DNA from: Bordetella parapertussis
Lineage (GTDB): Bacteria; Pseudomonadota; Gammaproteobacteria; Burkholderiales; SG8-41
Length of the DNA stretch: 27,330 nucleotides
Reading direction: 5' to 3'
Assembly: GCA_945870465.1 (NCBI GenBank)
Contig: CAMBSS010000042.1
Coordinates: forward strand, 1 to 27,330
The notes beneath the pieces were generated by a model. It saw nothing but the letters and a program-made list of their open reading frames with translations. It had not been told where the DNA came from and did no database searches. Shown here piece by piece: positions 1 through 6,948 of the stretch; position 1 is the stretch's first letter, and the number at the start of each line of letters is the position of its first letter. Position numbers and translations under genes: made by a program.

Positions 1-284
1 ATCATCGCTTCCTGCACTTCGGGCCAGCGCTTTTCGGTCCACGTCAGGAGCAGCGCCCCGGACAACGCAGCGAGCAGCGCCGATACCTGCACTGCCCAGC
101 CCTGCGGCTCGAAGCCGAGCCAGTCCGCCCCGATCACGCCGAGTCCGGCAATTTGCGCGATGGCGAGATCAATGAACACGATGCCGCGGCTCAGCACCTG
201 GGCACCCAGCGGCACGTGCGTCGCCGTAACCAGCAAGCCCGCGATCAATGCAGGCCACAGGATGCTTAATTCGAGCGCGGTCAT
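1..284 (-). CDS. Metal (zinc-type) ABC transporter permease, ZnuB-like, 3' part missing
   Basis: This is the N-terminal part of an inner-membrane permease for a ZnuABC-type metal uptake transporter; the rest lies beyond the left edge. Translation from the ATG at 284 begins MTALELSILWPALIAGLLVT and continues with a hydrophobic segment around FIDLAIAQIAGLGVIGAD, which matches the ABC-3 permease family (ZnuB/TroC/MntB). The ATG overlaps the TGA of the binding-protein gene (ATGA), so the two are translationally coupled and co-transcribed. The partner ATPase (ZnuC) is not in the window and is expected further left. The metal is inferred to be zinc from the Zur-type regulator in the same cluster; manganese cannot be excluded from this fragment alone. 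Confidence 0.85.
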   Translation of the reverse strand, partial: MTALELSILWPALIAGLLVTATHVPLGAQVLSRGIVFIDLAIAQIAGLGVIGADWLGFEPQGWAVQVSALLAALSGALLLTWTEKRWPEVQEAM

Positions 285-1186
285 TTGACGACAGCCAACA
301 GCCGCGCCAGAGTATCGTCGAACAAACTGAAAAGGTCTTTTGCCTTGTCGGTTCCGCCCACCGTAAATGGCAAAGTCACCACCGGGATTTTGGCGTTCCC
401 CGACAGCCATTCCGCGGCGCGCGGATCGTTATAGGCTGAGCGGACGACGGCTTTGGCGGGATCCTTGGCAAGGCGCACGAGCAATTCGCTCATATGCGAA
501 GTAGTCGGCGGCAAGCCGGGTTTGGGTTCGAGGCTGGCGACTTCGCGGATGCCAAGCCACGCGTTCAGGTAGGTCATATTTTTATGGTAGCCGACGACCG
601 CCATGCCCCTGAGCGGAGCGGCCTCTTTTTCCCAGCGCGCAAGCGCTTGCTGCCAGCGCTCGCTGAAGGATTTGGCGCGCGCCCTGTAATACTCCGCCTC
701 GCCTGGATCCAGCCGGATCATGCGCTCGGAGAGCGCTGTCGCGATTTTACCGATGTTGCGCGGATCCATATGCACGTGCGGATTGCCCTGCGGATGCACG
801 TCGCCCATCGCGCGGTCCAGCCGCTCCGGAATTTCCAGCATCAGAACCTGCGGCGCCGCCTCGAAATATCCGGGTTGCCCACGCTGTATCTTCGCGTTGC
901 CGGCCTGCGTTTGCAGCAACGGCACCCACCCTATCTCGAGCTCGGCGCCGGTGCACACCATCAAGTCAGCACTGCGCGCGCGCGCAATCAGGCTGGGCCG
1001 CGCTTCGATATGATGCGGGTCCTGCAGCGCGGTTGTCGCCACATAGACGCTCACCTTGTCGCCGCCCAGCTCCCGGCTCAACGCGCCCCATTCGGGTTCA
1101 CACGCCATGACATTGAGTGCAGCGAATGCCGGTTGGGCCGTCAGCCAGCTAGCGGCGAGCACGATCGCTTTCAGCAAATTATTCAT
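281..1186 (-). CDS. Metal ABC transporter substrate-binding protein, ZnuA-like
   Basis: Periplasmic metal-capture protein of a cluster A-I (ZnuA/TroA) ABC transporter, 301 aa. Residues 1-22 form a signal peptide ending AFA. The three expected histidine ligands are visible: DPHHIE at 56-61, HVHMDP at 137-142 and GYHKN at 199-203. The His-rich flexible loop typical of many ZnuA proteins is absent; only a short DVHPQGNPHVH stretch is present at 129-139. Near the C-terminus, where ZnuA usually has an Asp ligand, this protein reads TLPFTVGGT. A good ribosome site (AAGGA) precedes the ATG, and the stop overlaps the permease start. Zinc is favoured over manganese because the Zur-type gene and the DUF2796 system lie upstream on the same strand. 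Confidence 0.9.
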   Translation of the reverse strand: MNNLLKAIVLAASWLTAQPAFAALNVMACEPEWGALSRELGGDKVSVYVATTALQDPHHIEARPSLIARARSADLMVCTGAELEIGWVPLLQTQAGNAKIQRGQPGYFEAAPQVLMLEIPERLDRAMGDVHPQGNPHVHMDPRNIGKIATALSERMIRLDPGEAEYYRARAKSFSERWQQALARWEKEAAPLRGMAVVGYHKNMTYLNAWLGIREVASLEPKPGLPPTTSHMSELLVRLAKDPAKAVVRSAYNDPRAAEWLSGNAKIPVVTLPFTVGGTDKAKDLFSLFDDTLARLLAVVK

Positions 1187-1215
1187 GTTGGATTCCTTTT
1201 CATGTCAGGCAAACA

Positions 1216-2664
1216 TCAGAATTTGTGCGCGCCGTGCGCGCCAAGGCTGTAGATGTACTGCACGAAGACCTGGTTGTCGGTCATGCCCAACCGCGATTTA
1301 TCCGATGCTAACTGCAGGCGGATACGGCTGAACTCGCTCGGGTTCCAGTCGAGCATGAGAGTGTTGCGCGTCGGGCTGTTATTGGCGAGCACCGGGAAGT
1401 CCGCGGCAACCGGCCCGAGGCCGTTGTTGACGATGCCGTTGTTCACAGTGCCGAAGCGCAGCGCGTCATGGCGATAGCCGACGCGCCATTGCGGATAGAA
1501 CTGCCATATGGCCTGCGCGTACCATCCCGACTGGCTGGTGTTGAAATTGCTGGCCAGAGCCGCACCGAACTGCGGTGTCGTCTGTGCAGTGTCGTCATAG
1601 GTGAGCGTACCATCCTGTCTGAGGCGGAAATACTCGCCCTGCAATTTGAAGTTGCGGTAGGTCGCGTTGCCGTTGGGCGCCCACTTCAGCACACCATTGA
1701 CGCCAACCAGCTTTGCGTTGCCGGTAAACGTGTTGCTGACGGCACCACCCAATGAGTCCGTGTCGGTGTAAGCGCGCGAGTTCGGCGCCGTACTCAGGTA
1801 TGACAGGCCGGTACGCCAGGCGGTGCTGGCGCCGATATCGCCGCCGAAATTGGCAAACAATGCGCTGCCGCCAATGCCGTTCTTGTTGCGGTCGCTCCCG
1901 GGGAACTTGTCGCCAGCGCTGATTTCGGCGCCCAGCTCAACCAGCAGGTCCGTTGGCGCGACCCATTTCAGCTGCACGCCATCCTGTTTCAACTGGTTGC
2001 CGAGAAACGCCTTGTACACCAGCGGCGCGTCCTGAAAATCCCACGCGTGCTGGTGCTGTTCGTTCTGGTAACCGATGCCGGAAAAAAAGCGCCCGCCTTT
2101 GAGTCCGAAGCCCCGCGGCAACGCGAGCGTCTGAAAATACGCCTCCTCAGCCTCGATGCCGCCCTCGGGCGCAATCGCCAGAATCGCCACTCCACGAAAA
2201 TAATGATCGATATTGGCGGTGATATTCAGTTCGGTCTCGGCGAGGCCGAAGCTGCGCTTGGGCGGCCCTACTTCGCCACCGGTCGGCACATAGCCCGTGA
2301 GTTGATACCGATTAGGATCCTGCGACGTTTTCGCGAACGTCCCCTGCAAAATCATCGATACCGCTGGATTGAACGCGCTCTCGCTGGATCGGTTCGCCGC
2401 CGACGATGCCGTGGTTTCGGCTCGCGCCGAATTTTGTTCGGCCTTGGTCGCGGTGGTTTCCGCTTTGGCCGCGGCCGTTTCGGCCTTGCCAGCTTTGCTT
2501 TCAGCTTCAGACAGCCGCTTTTCCAGAGTCTGGATACGCTTTTCGTACGCGTCCTTCATCTGCTTTATTTCTTCCCGTATCTTGCCGAATTCCAAATCCT
2601 GCGCCAGCGCCGGGCCAGCGAATGCCAATGCAACCGCCGCAGCGATTAAATTACGTTTGAACAC
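1216..2664 (-). CDS. Outer-membrane beta-barrel (porin-like) protein with N-terminal coiled coil
   Basis: About 482 aa. A signal peptide (FKRNLIAAAVALAFAGPALA) is followed by an Ala/Lys/Glu-rich heptad region at roughly residues 20-90, predicted to be a coiled coil. Then come roughly 380 residues rich in alternating hydrophobic and aromatic segments, ending YIYSLGAHGAHKF with a terminal Phe typical of outer-membrane barrels. The start is taken as GTG at 2664 because AGGAGA lies seven bases upstream; a TTG at 2679 opens the frame but would put that ribosome site inside the gene. It sits between the Zur-type gene and the binding protein, so it is inferred to let metal (zinc) across the outer membrane. 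No TonB box was recognised. The specific family is not recognised, and the substrate is inference from context. Confidence 0.8.
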   Translation of the reverse strand: MFKRNLIAAAVALAFAGPALAQDLEFGKIREEIKQMKDAYEKRIQTLEKRLSEAESKAGKAETAAAKAETTATKAEQNSARAETTASSAANRSSESAFNPAVSMILQGTFAKTSQDPNRYQLTGYVPTGGEVGPPKRSFGLAETELNITANIDHYFRGVAILAIAPEGGIEAEEAYFQTLALPRGFGLKGGRFFSGIGYQNEQHQHAWDFQDAPLVYKAFLGNQLKQDGVQLKWVAPTDLLVELGAEISAGDKFPGSDRNKNGIGGSALFANFGGDIGASTAWRTGLSYLSTAPNSRAYTDTDSLGGAVSNTFTGNAKLVGVNGVLKWAPNGNATYRNFKLQGEYFRLRQDGTLTYDDTAQTTPQFGAALASNFNTSQSGWYAQAIWQFYPQWRVGYRHDALRFGTVNNGIVNNGLGPVAADFPVLANNSPTRNTLMLDWNPSEFSRIRLQLASDKSRLGMTDNQVFVQYIYSLGAHGAHKF

Positions 2665-2693
2665 GTGGGTTCTCCTCAATCACAACAGAACAC

Positions 2694-2717
2694 GGCAACC
2701 GCTTCTCAGCAGTTGCC
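2694..2717 (-). other. Intercistronic RNA hairpin with GNRA loop
   Basis: In the minus-strand transcript this reads GGCAAC-U-GCU-GAGA-AGC-G-GUUGCC: ten pairs including one U-G wobble, closed by a GAGA (GNRA) tetraloop. It lies between the small His/Cys protein and the outer-membrane protein gene and ends about 30 bases before the GTG start. No U-tract follows, so it is not a classical terminator. A processing or mRNA-stability element, or a site setting relative expression within the operon, is more likely. Confidence 0.5.
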
Positions 2718-2728
2718 CCGCAGATGTG

Positions 2729-3055
2729 TCAGAGGAGTACGGGCGGGCCGCGCGAAGCGGGGACGACTAGATTGGCGGGAAAAGCCGGGGGGAAATGGTT
2801 GACGCTGAGTTCAACCGTGTTGTTCGCGACCTTGAGTGGAGCATGGTCGCAACCGACTGCGCCGAGGACTTCCGCGAACGCAACGTGGAATTCGCACAAT
2901 GCCGAGTGCGCGGCTTTTTTGCCGTTGTTCTGCTGCTCGACCGGCGCAGACTTGCCGTCGTGCAGATGCCACACCTGGTGAGTAAGCGCGACGTGCTGCG
3001 CCACCAGCAGCAAAGCTGCCAGCACTGTTTGCAGTAGAACGCGTCTGAAGATCAT
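2729..3055 (-). CDS. Small secreted His/Cys protein, paralogue of the one at 6949-7266
   Basis: About 108 aa from the ATG at 3055, which overlaps the TGA of the Zur-type gene (ATGA) and so is translationally coupled to it. Residues 1-25 look like a signal peptide or membrane anchor. The mature part has clustered potential metal ligands: HQVWHLHDGK, then HSALCEFHVAFAEVLGAVGC, and ends near SRGPP. The family is not recognised with certainty. The C-terminal R-G/A-P-P ending recalls DUF2946-type small metal-associated proteins, but this is only a resemblance. A second gene with the same layout opens the DUF2796 system in this window. A periplasmic metal-binding or chaperone role is inferred from ligand content and neighbours. 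Confidence 0.75.
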   Translation of the reverse strand: MIFRRVLLQTVLAALLLVAQHVALTHQVWHLHDGKSAPVEQQNNGKKAAHSALCEFHVAFAEVLGAVGCDHAPLKVANNTVELSVNHFPPAFPANLVVPASRGPPVLL

Positions 3056-3495
3056 GGGTTGTTCCGGCCACTCTGCGGACACCCCCCGCAAAAGCCTTTG
3101 ACCATGATTTCAACATGCTGCGACCGGAACCCTATGGGCAGCGCGATGCGTGGTGCCGGCGCGATATCCTCGATGCAGGTCACGCGACCGCAGCGATTGC
3201 ATTGGAAATGCACGTGATCTCCCAGATGTTCGCCGGCCGCCGCATTAAAGCGCCACACACGGTCGTCGCCGGCAATGCGGTGAGCGAGGTGGTTTGCCAC
3301 GAGCCAGTCCAGAACGCGGTATACCGTTACGCGATCGACCCGCAGCACACGCCGGACCTGCGTAATGACCTCGTGATGCGTCAGTGCGCGCGGCGCTTCA
3401 AGCAACACCGCCAGCACCGCCACCCGGGGACGGGTGATGCGGGCATCGACCGTGCGAACCATGTCTTCAGCGGTGGATGATTTGTGGCGGGTCAT
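3052..3495 (-). CDS. zur: Fur-family transcriptional regulator, Zur type
   Basis: 147-aa repressor. An N-terminal winged helix spans roughly residues 15-85, with recognition-helix sequence VDRVTVYRVLDWL at 53-65. A C-terminal metal and dimerisation domain follows with HVHFQCNRCG at 94-103 and FCGGC at 135-139, giving the two CxxC pairs (C99/C102, C136/C139) of the structural zinc site. The Zur rather than Fur assignment rests on context: zinc-type ABC genes and a DUF2796 gene on both sides. In zinc-replete cells a Zur protein binds operators and shuts off uptake genes. Its own promoter carries a perfect palindrome (3541-3557), so autoregulation of this gene and those downstream is likely. The stop overlaps the start of the next gene. 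Confidence 0.88.
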   Translation of the reverse strand: MTRHKSSTAEDMVRTVDARITRPRVAVLAVLLEAPRALTHHEVITQVRRVLRVDRVTVYRVLDWLVANHLAHRIAGDDRVWRFNAAAGEHLGDHVHFQCNRCGRVTCIEDIAPAPRIALPIGFRSQHVEIMVKGFCGGCPQSGRNNP

Positions 3496-3517
3496 GAGCT
3501 ATCCATGCAGAGGAGGG

Positions 3518-3546
3518 ATTAAATCATAACCGGAAAATTGTTGCAA
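3518..3546 (-). promoter_or_regulatory. Candidate sigma-70 promoter of the zur-type operon
   Basis: On the minus strand a -35 TTGCAA (3546-3541) and a -10 TTTAAT (3523-3518) are separated by exactly 17 bases. Transcription would begin near 3511, giving a short leader of about 15 bases before the ATG at 3495. The -35 lies inside the palindrome at 3541-3557, so a bound repressor would block polymerase. Confidence 0.6.
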
Positions 3547-3557
3547 CAGAGTTGCAA
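3541..3557. promoter_or_regulatory. Candidate Zur operator (17-bp perfect palindrome)
   Basis: TTGCAAC-AGA-GTTGCAA is a perfect 7-3-7 inverted repeat in the gap between the DUF3299 gene and the zur-type gene. It overlaps the -35 box of the zur promoter. Zur and Fur proteins bind AT-rich inverted repeats of similar span. The sequence differs from the E. coli Zur box, so assignment is by position and symmetry. Confidence 0.55.
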
Positions 3558-3634
3558 TAAGCCAGAGGTTCCCCGCTACCGGATCTAAACTTGCATTGCT
3601 GTCTCCCCGATGCTGCAGATGCTGGCGGTCTCGT

Positions 3635-4246
3635 TCACGGCTTTCGGTAAGGAACGATCGTTTCCGCTTTCATGCGATAACCTGCATTGCCCATCCCTGT
3701 TTCAGAGCGCACCGTTTCCAGCACGCCGCTCACCCATACCGCATCCGACGCCGTCTCGCCTTTGAGCGGCTGGGCAGTATTTACATGGATGATCTGGTTG
3801 GATGGCGGGGGCGGCGTATGTATGCATGCGCCGAAATAAGGCACCAGCAGGAATTCGGAAACCTGGCCACGCTGACCGTCCAGCGGTACAACGAAACCGG
3901 CGATGCGGATACGCGTGCCGTTCAGCGCTGAGTGAACCGGCGCGTTGTTCCAGGCTTCACGCAATTGCTCCAGCGCCTTTTGTGCGCGCGGATCGCCATC
4001 GCTCATCGCGCCCAGATTCATGGCGTTAAACGTTTTCATCGGGTTCCAGTTCGCCGGCGTCAGCGCTTCCCAGTTAATTTCCTTTACGTTCGTCGCCGCC
4101 GCAGGAGCCGCGCCGGGACTCTGCGGCAGACGGTCTCCAATACTGTAGCCACCTTTATCGGCGCCAATCGAATCGCGTGTCAGCGCAATCGTGACCAGCG
4201 CCACGCCAATCGCAATCAGATAACTCATGACGATCGTCCATCGCAT
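3635..4246 (-). CDS. DUF3299 domain protein
   Basis: 203 aa, with an N-terminal hydrophobic segment (VMSYLIAIGVALVTIAL, about 6-22) that anchors or exports it. The DUF3299 signature is clear near residues 118-150: RIRIAGFVVPLD, then EFLLVPYFGACIHTPPPPSN and QIIHV. The invariant C-x-H-x-P-P-P-P segment could bind a metal, which is inference. It starts 12 bases after the ABC permease stop on the same strand, making it the last gene of the DUF2796 / ATPase / permease unit. The molecular function of DUF3299 is not established to my knowledge. Clustering with ZrgA-type and Zur-type genes points to zinc homeostasis. Confidence 0.88.
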   Translation of the reverse strand: MRWTIVMSYLIAIGVALVTIALTRDSIGADKGGYSIGDRLPQSPGAAPAAATNVKEINWEALTPANWNPMKTFNAMNLGAMSDGDPRAQKALEQLREAWNNAPVHSALNGTRIRIAGFVVPLDGQRGQVSEFLLVPYFGACIHTPPPPSNQIIHVNTAQPLKGETASDAVWVSGVLETVRSETGMGNAGYRMKAETIVPYRKP

Positions 4247-4258
4247 AGCGTCCTCCTT

Positions 4259-5521
4259 CTAGATCCGTGGTGTCAGCCCGTCGGCCAACGAAAGTTTATA
4301 CGCGCGATAACCGGGAATCAGGCAAGCCAACAGCCCCACGCCCACCACGGCGCCCAGCAATCGCAGTTCTTCCAGCGTAATGATACGGACCTCCACCGCG
4401 AGCCCGAAGCGTGCCGCGGCCAGCGGCCCGAGAATTGCCGACAGCGCGGTGAGCAACGCAACGCCGAGTAGCGCGCCCAGCAAGGTTACTGCGAGTCCTT
4501 CCACGCTCAACAACGCAAAGATCGCCACCGGACGCGCGCCTACCGACCGCAGGATCGCCAGTTCCCGGCGCCGTTCGTCCAGGCCCGCAAGAATGACCGC
4601 CACCAGTCCGCTGAGACCGACAATCACGACCATGGTCGACACGGCCAGCAGCGCGCGCTCGGCTACGCCCACCACCTGCCATAGCTGGTCGAGCGCGACG
4701 CCGGGCAGCACGGCTGATAGCGGTTCGTCGGCATATTCGTTAATACTGCGCTGAACGCGAAACACCCCGGCGCGACTCTTAAGTCCGATCAGTGCCGCGG
4801 TAATCGCCTTTGGTTTCAGATCGAATTTAGTTACATATTCGGCGGGGATTGCCATTCCCGGAATCGGCGCGCCACCCTGCCAGTCGAGATGTATTGCTTC
4901 GATTGCCGCGAGCCCGATGTGCACCGTACGATCGACCGGCGTACCCGTGCGTGCGAGTATTCCGACTACGGTGAAGGGCTTATCCGAATGTTGCGTGAGG
5001 CTGACATCGCCGGCGCCGTGGTTGAGCACGATGCGGTCGCCAAGACGATAACCCAGACGCTCCGCCACCGTGGCACCGAGCACTGCGTCAAACAGCTGGT
5101 CGAAGCGCTGGCCCGCGGCAAATTCGAGCGGCTGCCGGGCGCCATAGAGGAAATGGCTGAAATAGGACGGCGTCGTACCAACCACCGCGAAACCGCGATG
5201 CGAATCGCCGAGCGACAACGGAACCGCCCACGCCACCAAGGGCTGCGACGCTACTGCCTCGAAACTCTGCCAGCGCATGTTGTTGGTGGCTTCACCAATG
5301 CGGAATACCGCGTAAAGCATCAGTTGCACCGGGCTTGTTCGCGCGCCCACCACGAGGTCGGTGCCGGACACCGATTGCGAAAATCCTTCGCGCGCATCAT
5401 GGCGCACGCGCTCGACTCCGAGCAGCAACGCCACGCTCAGTGCGATCGCGGTGAGCGTCAACCCGAGAGTGAGACGCCGGTTCCATGCGCTGAGGATCGC
5501 CAGGGTAAAAAGGTACTTCAT
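4259..5521 (-). CDS. FtsX/MacB-type ABC transporter permease of the DUF2796 zinc system
   Basis: About 420 aa from the ATG at 5521, which overlaps the ATPase stop (ATGA). The layout is that of FtsX-like permeases: one N-terminal membrane helix (LTLGLTLTAIALSVALLLGV), a large extracytoplasmic domain of roughly 230 residues, and three C-terminal helices, with the coupling sequence ERRRELAILRSVGARPVAIF between the second and third. Such permeases usually drive mechanotransmission or export rather than import, so a role in zinc uptake is notable. As I recall, Vibrio cholerae zrgABCDE joins a DUF2796 protein to comparable ABC genes and is zinc-regulated; this cluster appears to be a relative. The substrate is inferred. 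Confidence 0.85.
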   Translation of the reverse strand: MKYLFTLAILSAWNRRLTLGLTLTAIALSVALLLGVERVRHDAREGFSQSVSGTDLVVGARTSPVQLMLYAVFRIGEATNNMRWQSFEAVASQPLVAWAVPLSLGDSHRGFAVVGTTPSYFSHFLYGARQPLEFAAGQRFDQLFDAVLGATVAERLGYRLGDRIVLNHGAGDVSLTQHSDKPFTVVGILARTGTPVDRTVHIGLAAIEAIHLDWQGGAPIPGMAIPAEYVTKFDLKPKAITAALIGLKSRAGVFRVQRSINEYADEPLSAVLPGVALDQLWQVVGVAERALLAVSTMVVIVGLSGLVAVILAGLDERRRELAILRSVGARPVAIFALLSVEGLAVTLLGALLGVALLTALSAILGPLAAARFGLAVEVRIITLEELRLLGAVVGVGLLACLIPGYRAYKLSLADGLTPRI

Positions 5522-6234
5522 GCCGCCTCGCAATCCTGCGGCGCGCGGTTAAGCTCGGGCAGCGCGATTTCACGCGTGAACTGGGCCGCAAGCCGCCGGT
5601 CATGGCTGACGAACAGCAGCGTTGATCCAGCGTCGGCGCATTCGCGCAGCAGTAAATCTAGAAATGCGATCTGGCGCTCGGCGTCCAGCGCGGAAGTCGG
5701 CTCGTCGGCGATGATCAGTTCAGGCTTGCCGAGCAGCGCGCGCGCCGCCGCCACGCGCTGCTGCTGGCCGACGCTTAGATTGGTGACGCGCCGTTCAAGC
5801 AGGGTGCGGCCGATATCAAGATGCGACAGCAGCCGCTCCGCCTCACCACGCAAATTACCCCCTGCTGCAACGGCACGGTCGCGCCGGCGGGTCGAGAACC
5901 GGCAGGGCAGCAGTACGTTATCGATCACGGATAGATACGGCACCAGGTTGAACATCTGGAAGAGAAATCCGATGTGATCGGCGCGAAAGCGGTCGCGCTT
6001 TGACGCTGCGATGCGCGTTAAATCGGTCCCCAGTACACGCAAAACGCCGCGCTCCGGCGTCAGCACGCCGCCCAACAAGCCGAGCAAAGTACTTTTGCCG
6101 CTGCCGCTCGGACCGTGAATAAAAACGCGCTCGCCGGCATCGACATCAAACCGCGCGATTTCCAGACAGGGTTCCGCCTGTCCCGGCCAGCGGAAACACA
6201 AATCTTCAATCCGGATGATCGAAGGTGCCGTCAT
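5518..6234 (-). CDS. ABC transporter ATP-binding protein of the DUF2796 zinc system
   Basis: 238-aa ATPase of the MacB/LolD class. Walker [10 protein letters not shown] is at residues 41-49, the Q-loop near FLFQMFNLVPYLSV, the signature LSVGQ at 154-158 (Val replacing the usual Gly of LSGGQ), Walker B LIIADEP at 174-180 and the H-loop in LLFVSHD. It powers the permease encoded by the overlapping next gene. The DUF2796 gene ends six bases upstream, so the three genes form one tight unit. Substrate specificity is not readable from the ATPase; zinc is inferred from the neighbours. Confidence 0.9.
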   Translation of the reverse strand: MTAPSIIRIEDLCFRWPGQAEPCLEIARFDVDAGERVFIHGPSGSGKSTLLGLLGGVLTPERGVLRVLGTDLTRIAASKRDRFRADHIGFLFQMFNLVPYLSVIDNVLLPCRFSTRRRDRAVAAGGNLRGEAERLLSHLDIGRTLLERRVTNLSVGQQQRVAAARALLGKPELIIADEPTSALDAERQIAFLDLLLRECADAGSTLLFVSHDRRLAAQFTREIALPELNRAPQDCEAA

Positions 6235-6240
6235 GCGGAA

Positions 6241-6879
6241 TTACCAGGCGACACGGTGCGTACTCGCGGACAATCGCACCGACTTCTGTCCCTTCGCCGT
6301 TGCGACTGCGACATCAAGCCGCTTCAATCCGGCAAACCGTTCGAACAGCTTCACATCCAGGTCGCGCAACTGATCGGGATTTTCGCAACGAAACACGATG
6401 ATTCCCTCCAGTTCCGCATGCCCCTCACCCGCGCCGTGAGCGGCTTTCTTGTCTCCGGCAGCCTTGGCCGCCGGCTTGCCTTTCGCGGCGTCGGCACGGG
6501 GCGACAACGCATCGAGCACTGGGGATTCAAGCTTTACCGATTGCAGAACGCACCGCGCGGCCACTGTGGGCACGAACAAGCCATCGGCTTTTTCCAGCGT
6601 CTCTGACATACGCAGCAAAGCCGTTCTCTGCTGTTCGTTGCGCGGCGCATGCTCGAATCCCACCAGATTCTCCAGCGGACTTTCGAATTCGAGCGTCAAC
6701 AAACGCCCGTCTGTCGCCACCATCAACTTGGCGCGCCCGTGCGCATGCGCGGATAGAGCAGGCTTTGCCTTGGCAGGCGCGGGCGTGGATTGCGCCACGG
6801 CCGCGTTAACCATACACAGCAACGACATGCAGACGTGCAAAAACGCCGCCGCCGCCGCCGAAATTACCTTCCTGGACAT
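6241..6879 (-). CDS. DUF2796 (ZrgA-type) periplasmic zinc-associated protein
   Basis: 212 aa with an N-terminal signal peptide (about 1-29, ending AVAQ). The DUF2796 hallmark follows: SAHAHGRAKLMVATDGRLL at about 43-61, then ESPLENLVGFEHAPRNEQQR. The middle holds a Lys/Ala-rich linker with scattered His (HGAGEGHAELEG) and the C-terminal half has FRCENPDQLRDLDVKLFERF. Members of this family are called ZrgA after the zinc-regulated gene of Vibrio. The His-rich loop seen in many relatives is short here. GGAGGAAAC just before the ATG is a strong ribosome site. It is probably the periplasmic component of the ABC system encoded next. Confidence 0.88.
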   Translation of the reverse strand: MSRKVISAAAAAFLHVCMSLLCMVNAAVAQSTPAPAKAKPALSAHAHGRAKLMVATDGRLLTLEFESPLENLVGFEHAPRNEQQRTALLRMSETLEKADGLFVPTVAARCVLQSVKLESPVLDALSPRADAAKGKPAAKAAGDKKAAHGAGEGHAELEGIIVFRCENPDQLRDLDVKLFERFAGLKRLDVAVATAKGQKSVRLSASTHRVAW

Positions 6880-6948
6880 TGTTTCCTCCGCTGAAAGACT
6901 GACACCAGTGAGAACACCGGACGGTGCTCGCGCAGACGCAAGATCAAA

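Noticed and set aside
494..1252. Long plus-strand open frame (252 aa) opposite the binding-protein gene
   Set aside because: It is antisense to a gene with clear family motifs, is rich in Arg/His/Ala as expected of a shadow frame in GC-rich DNA, and has no recognisable domain.
3492..3506. Tiny upstream reading frame (ATG GAT AGC TCA TGA) overlapping the zur start
   Set aside because: It has four sense codons and no ribosome site; such a frame arises easily by chance, and nothing supports translation.
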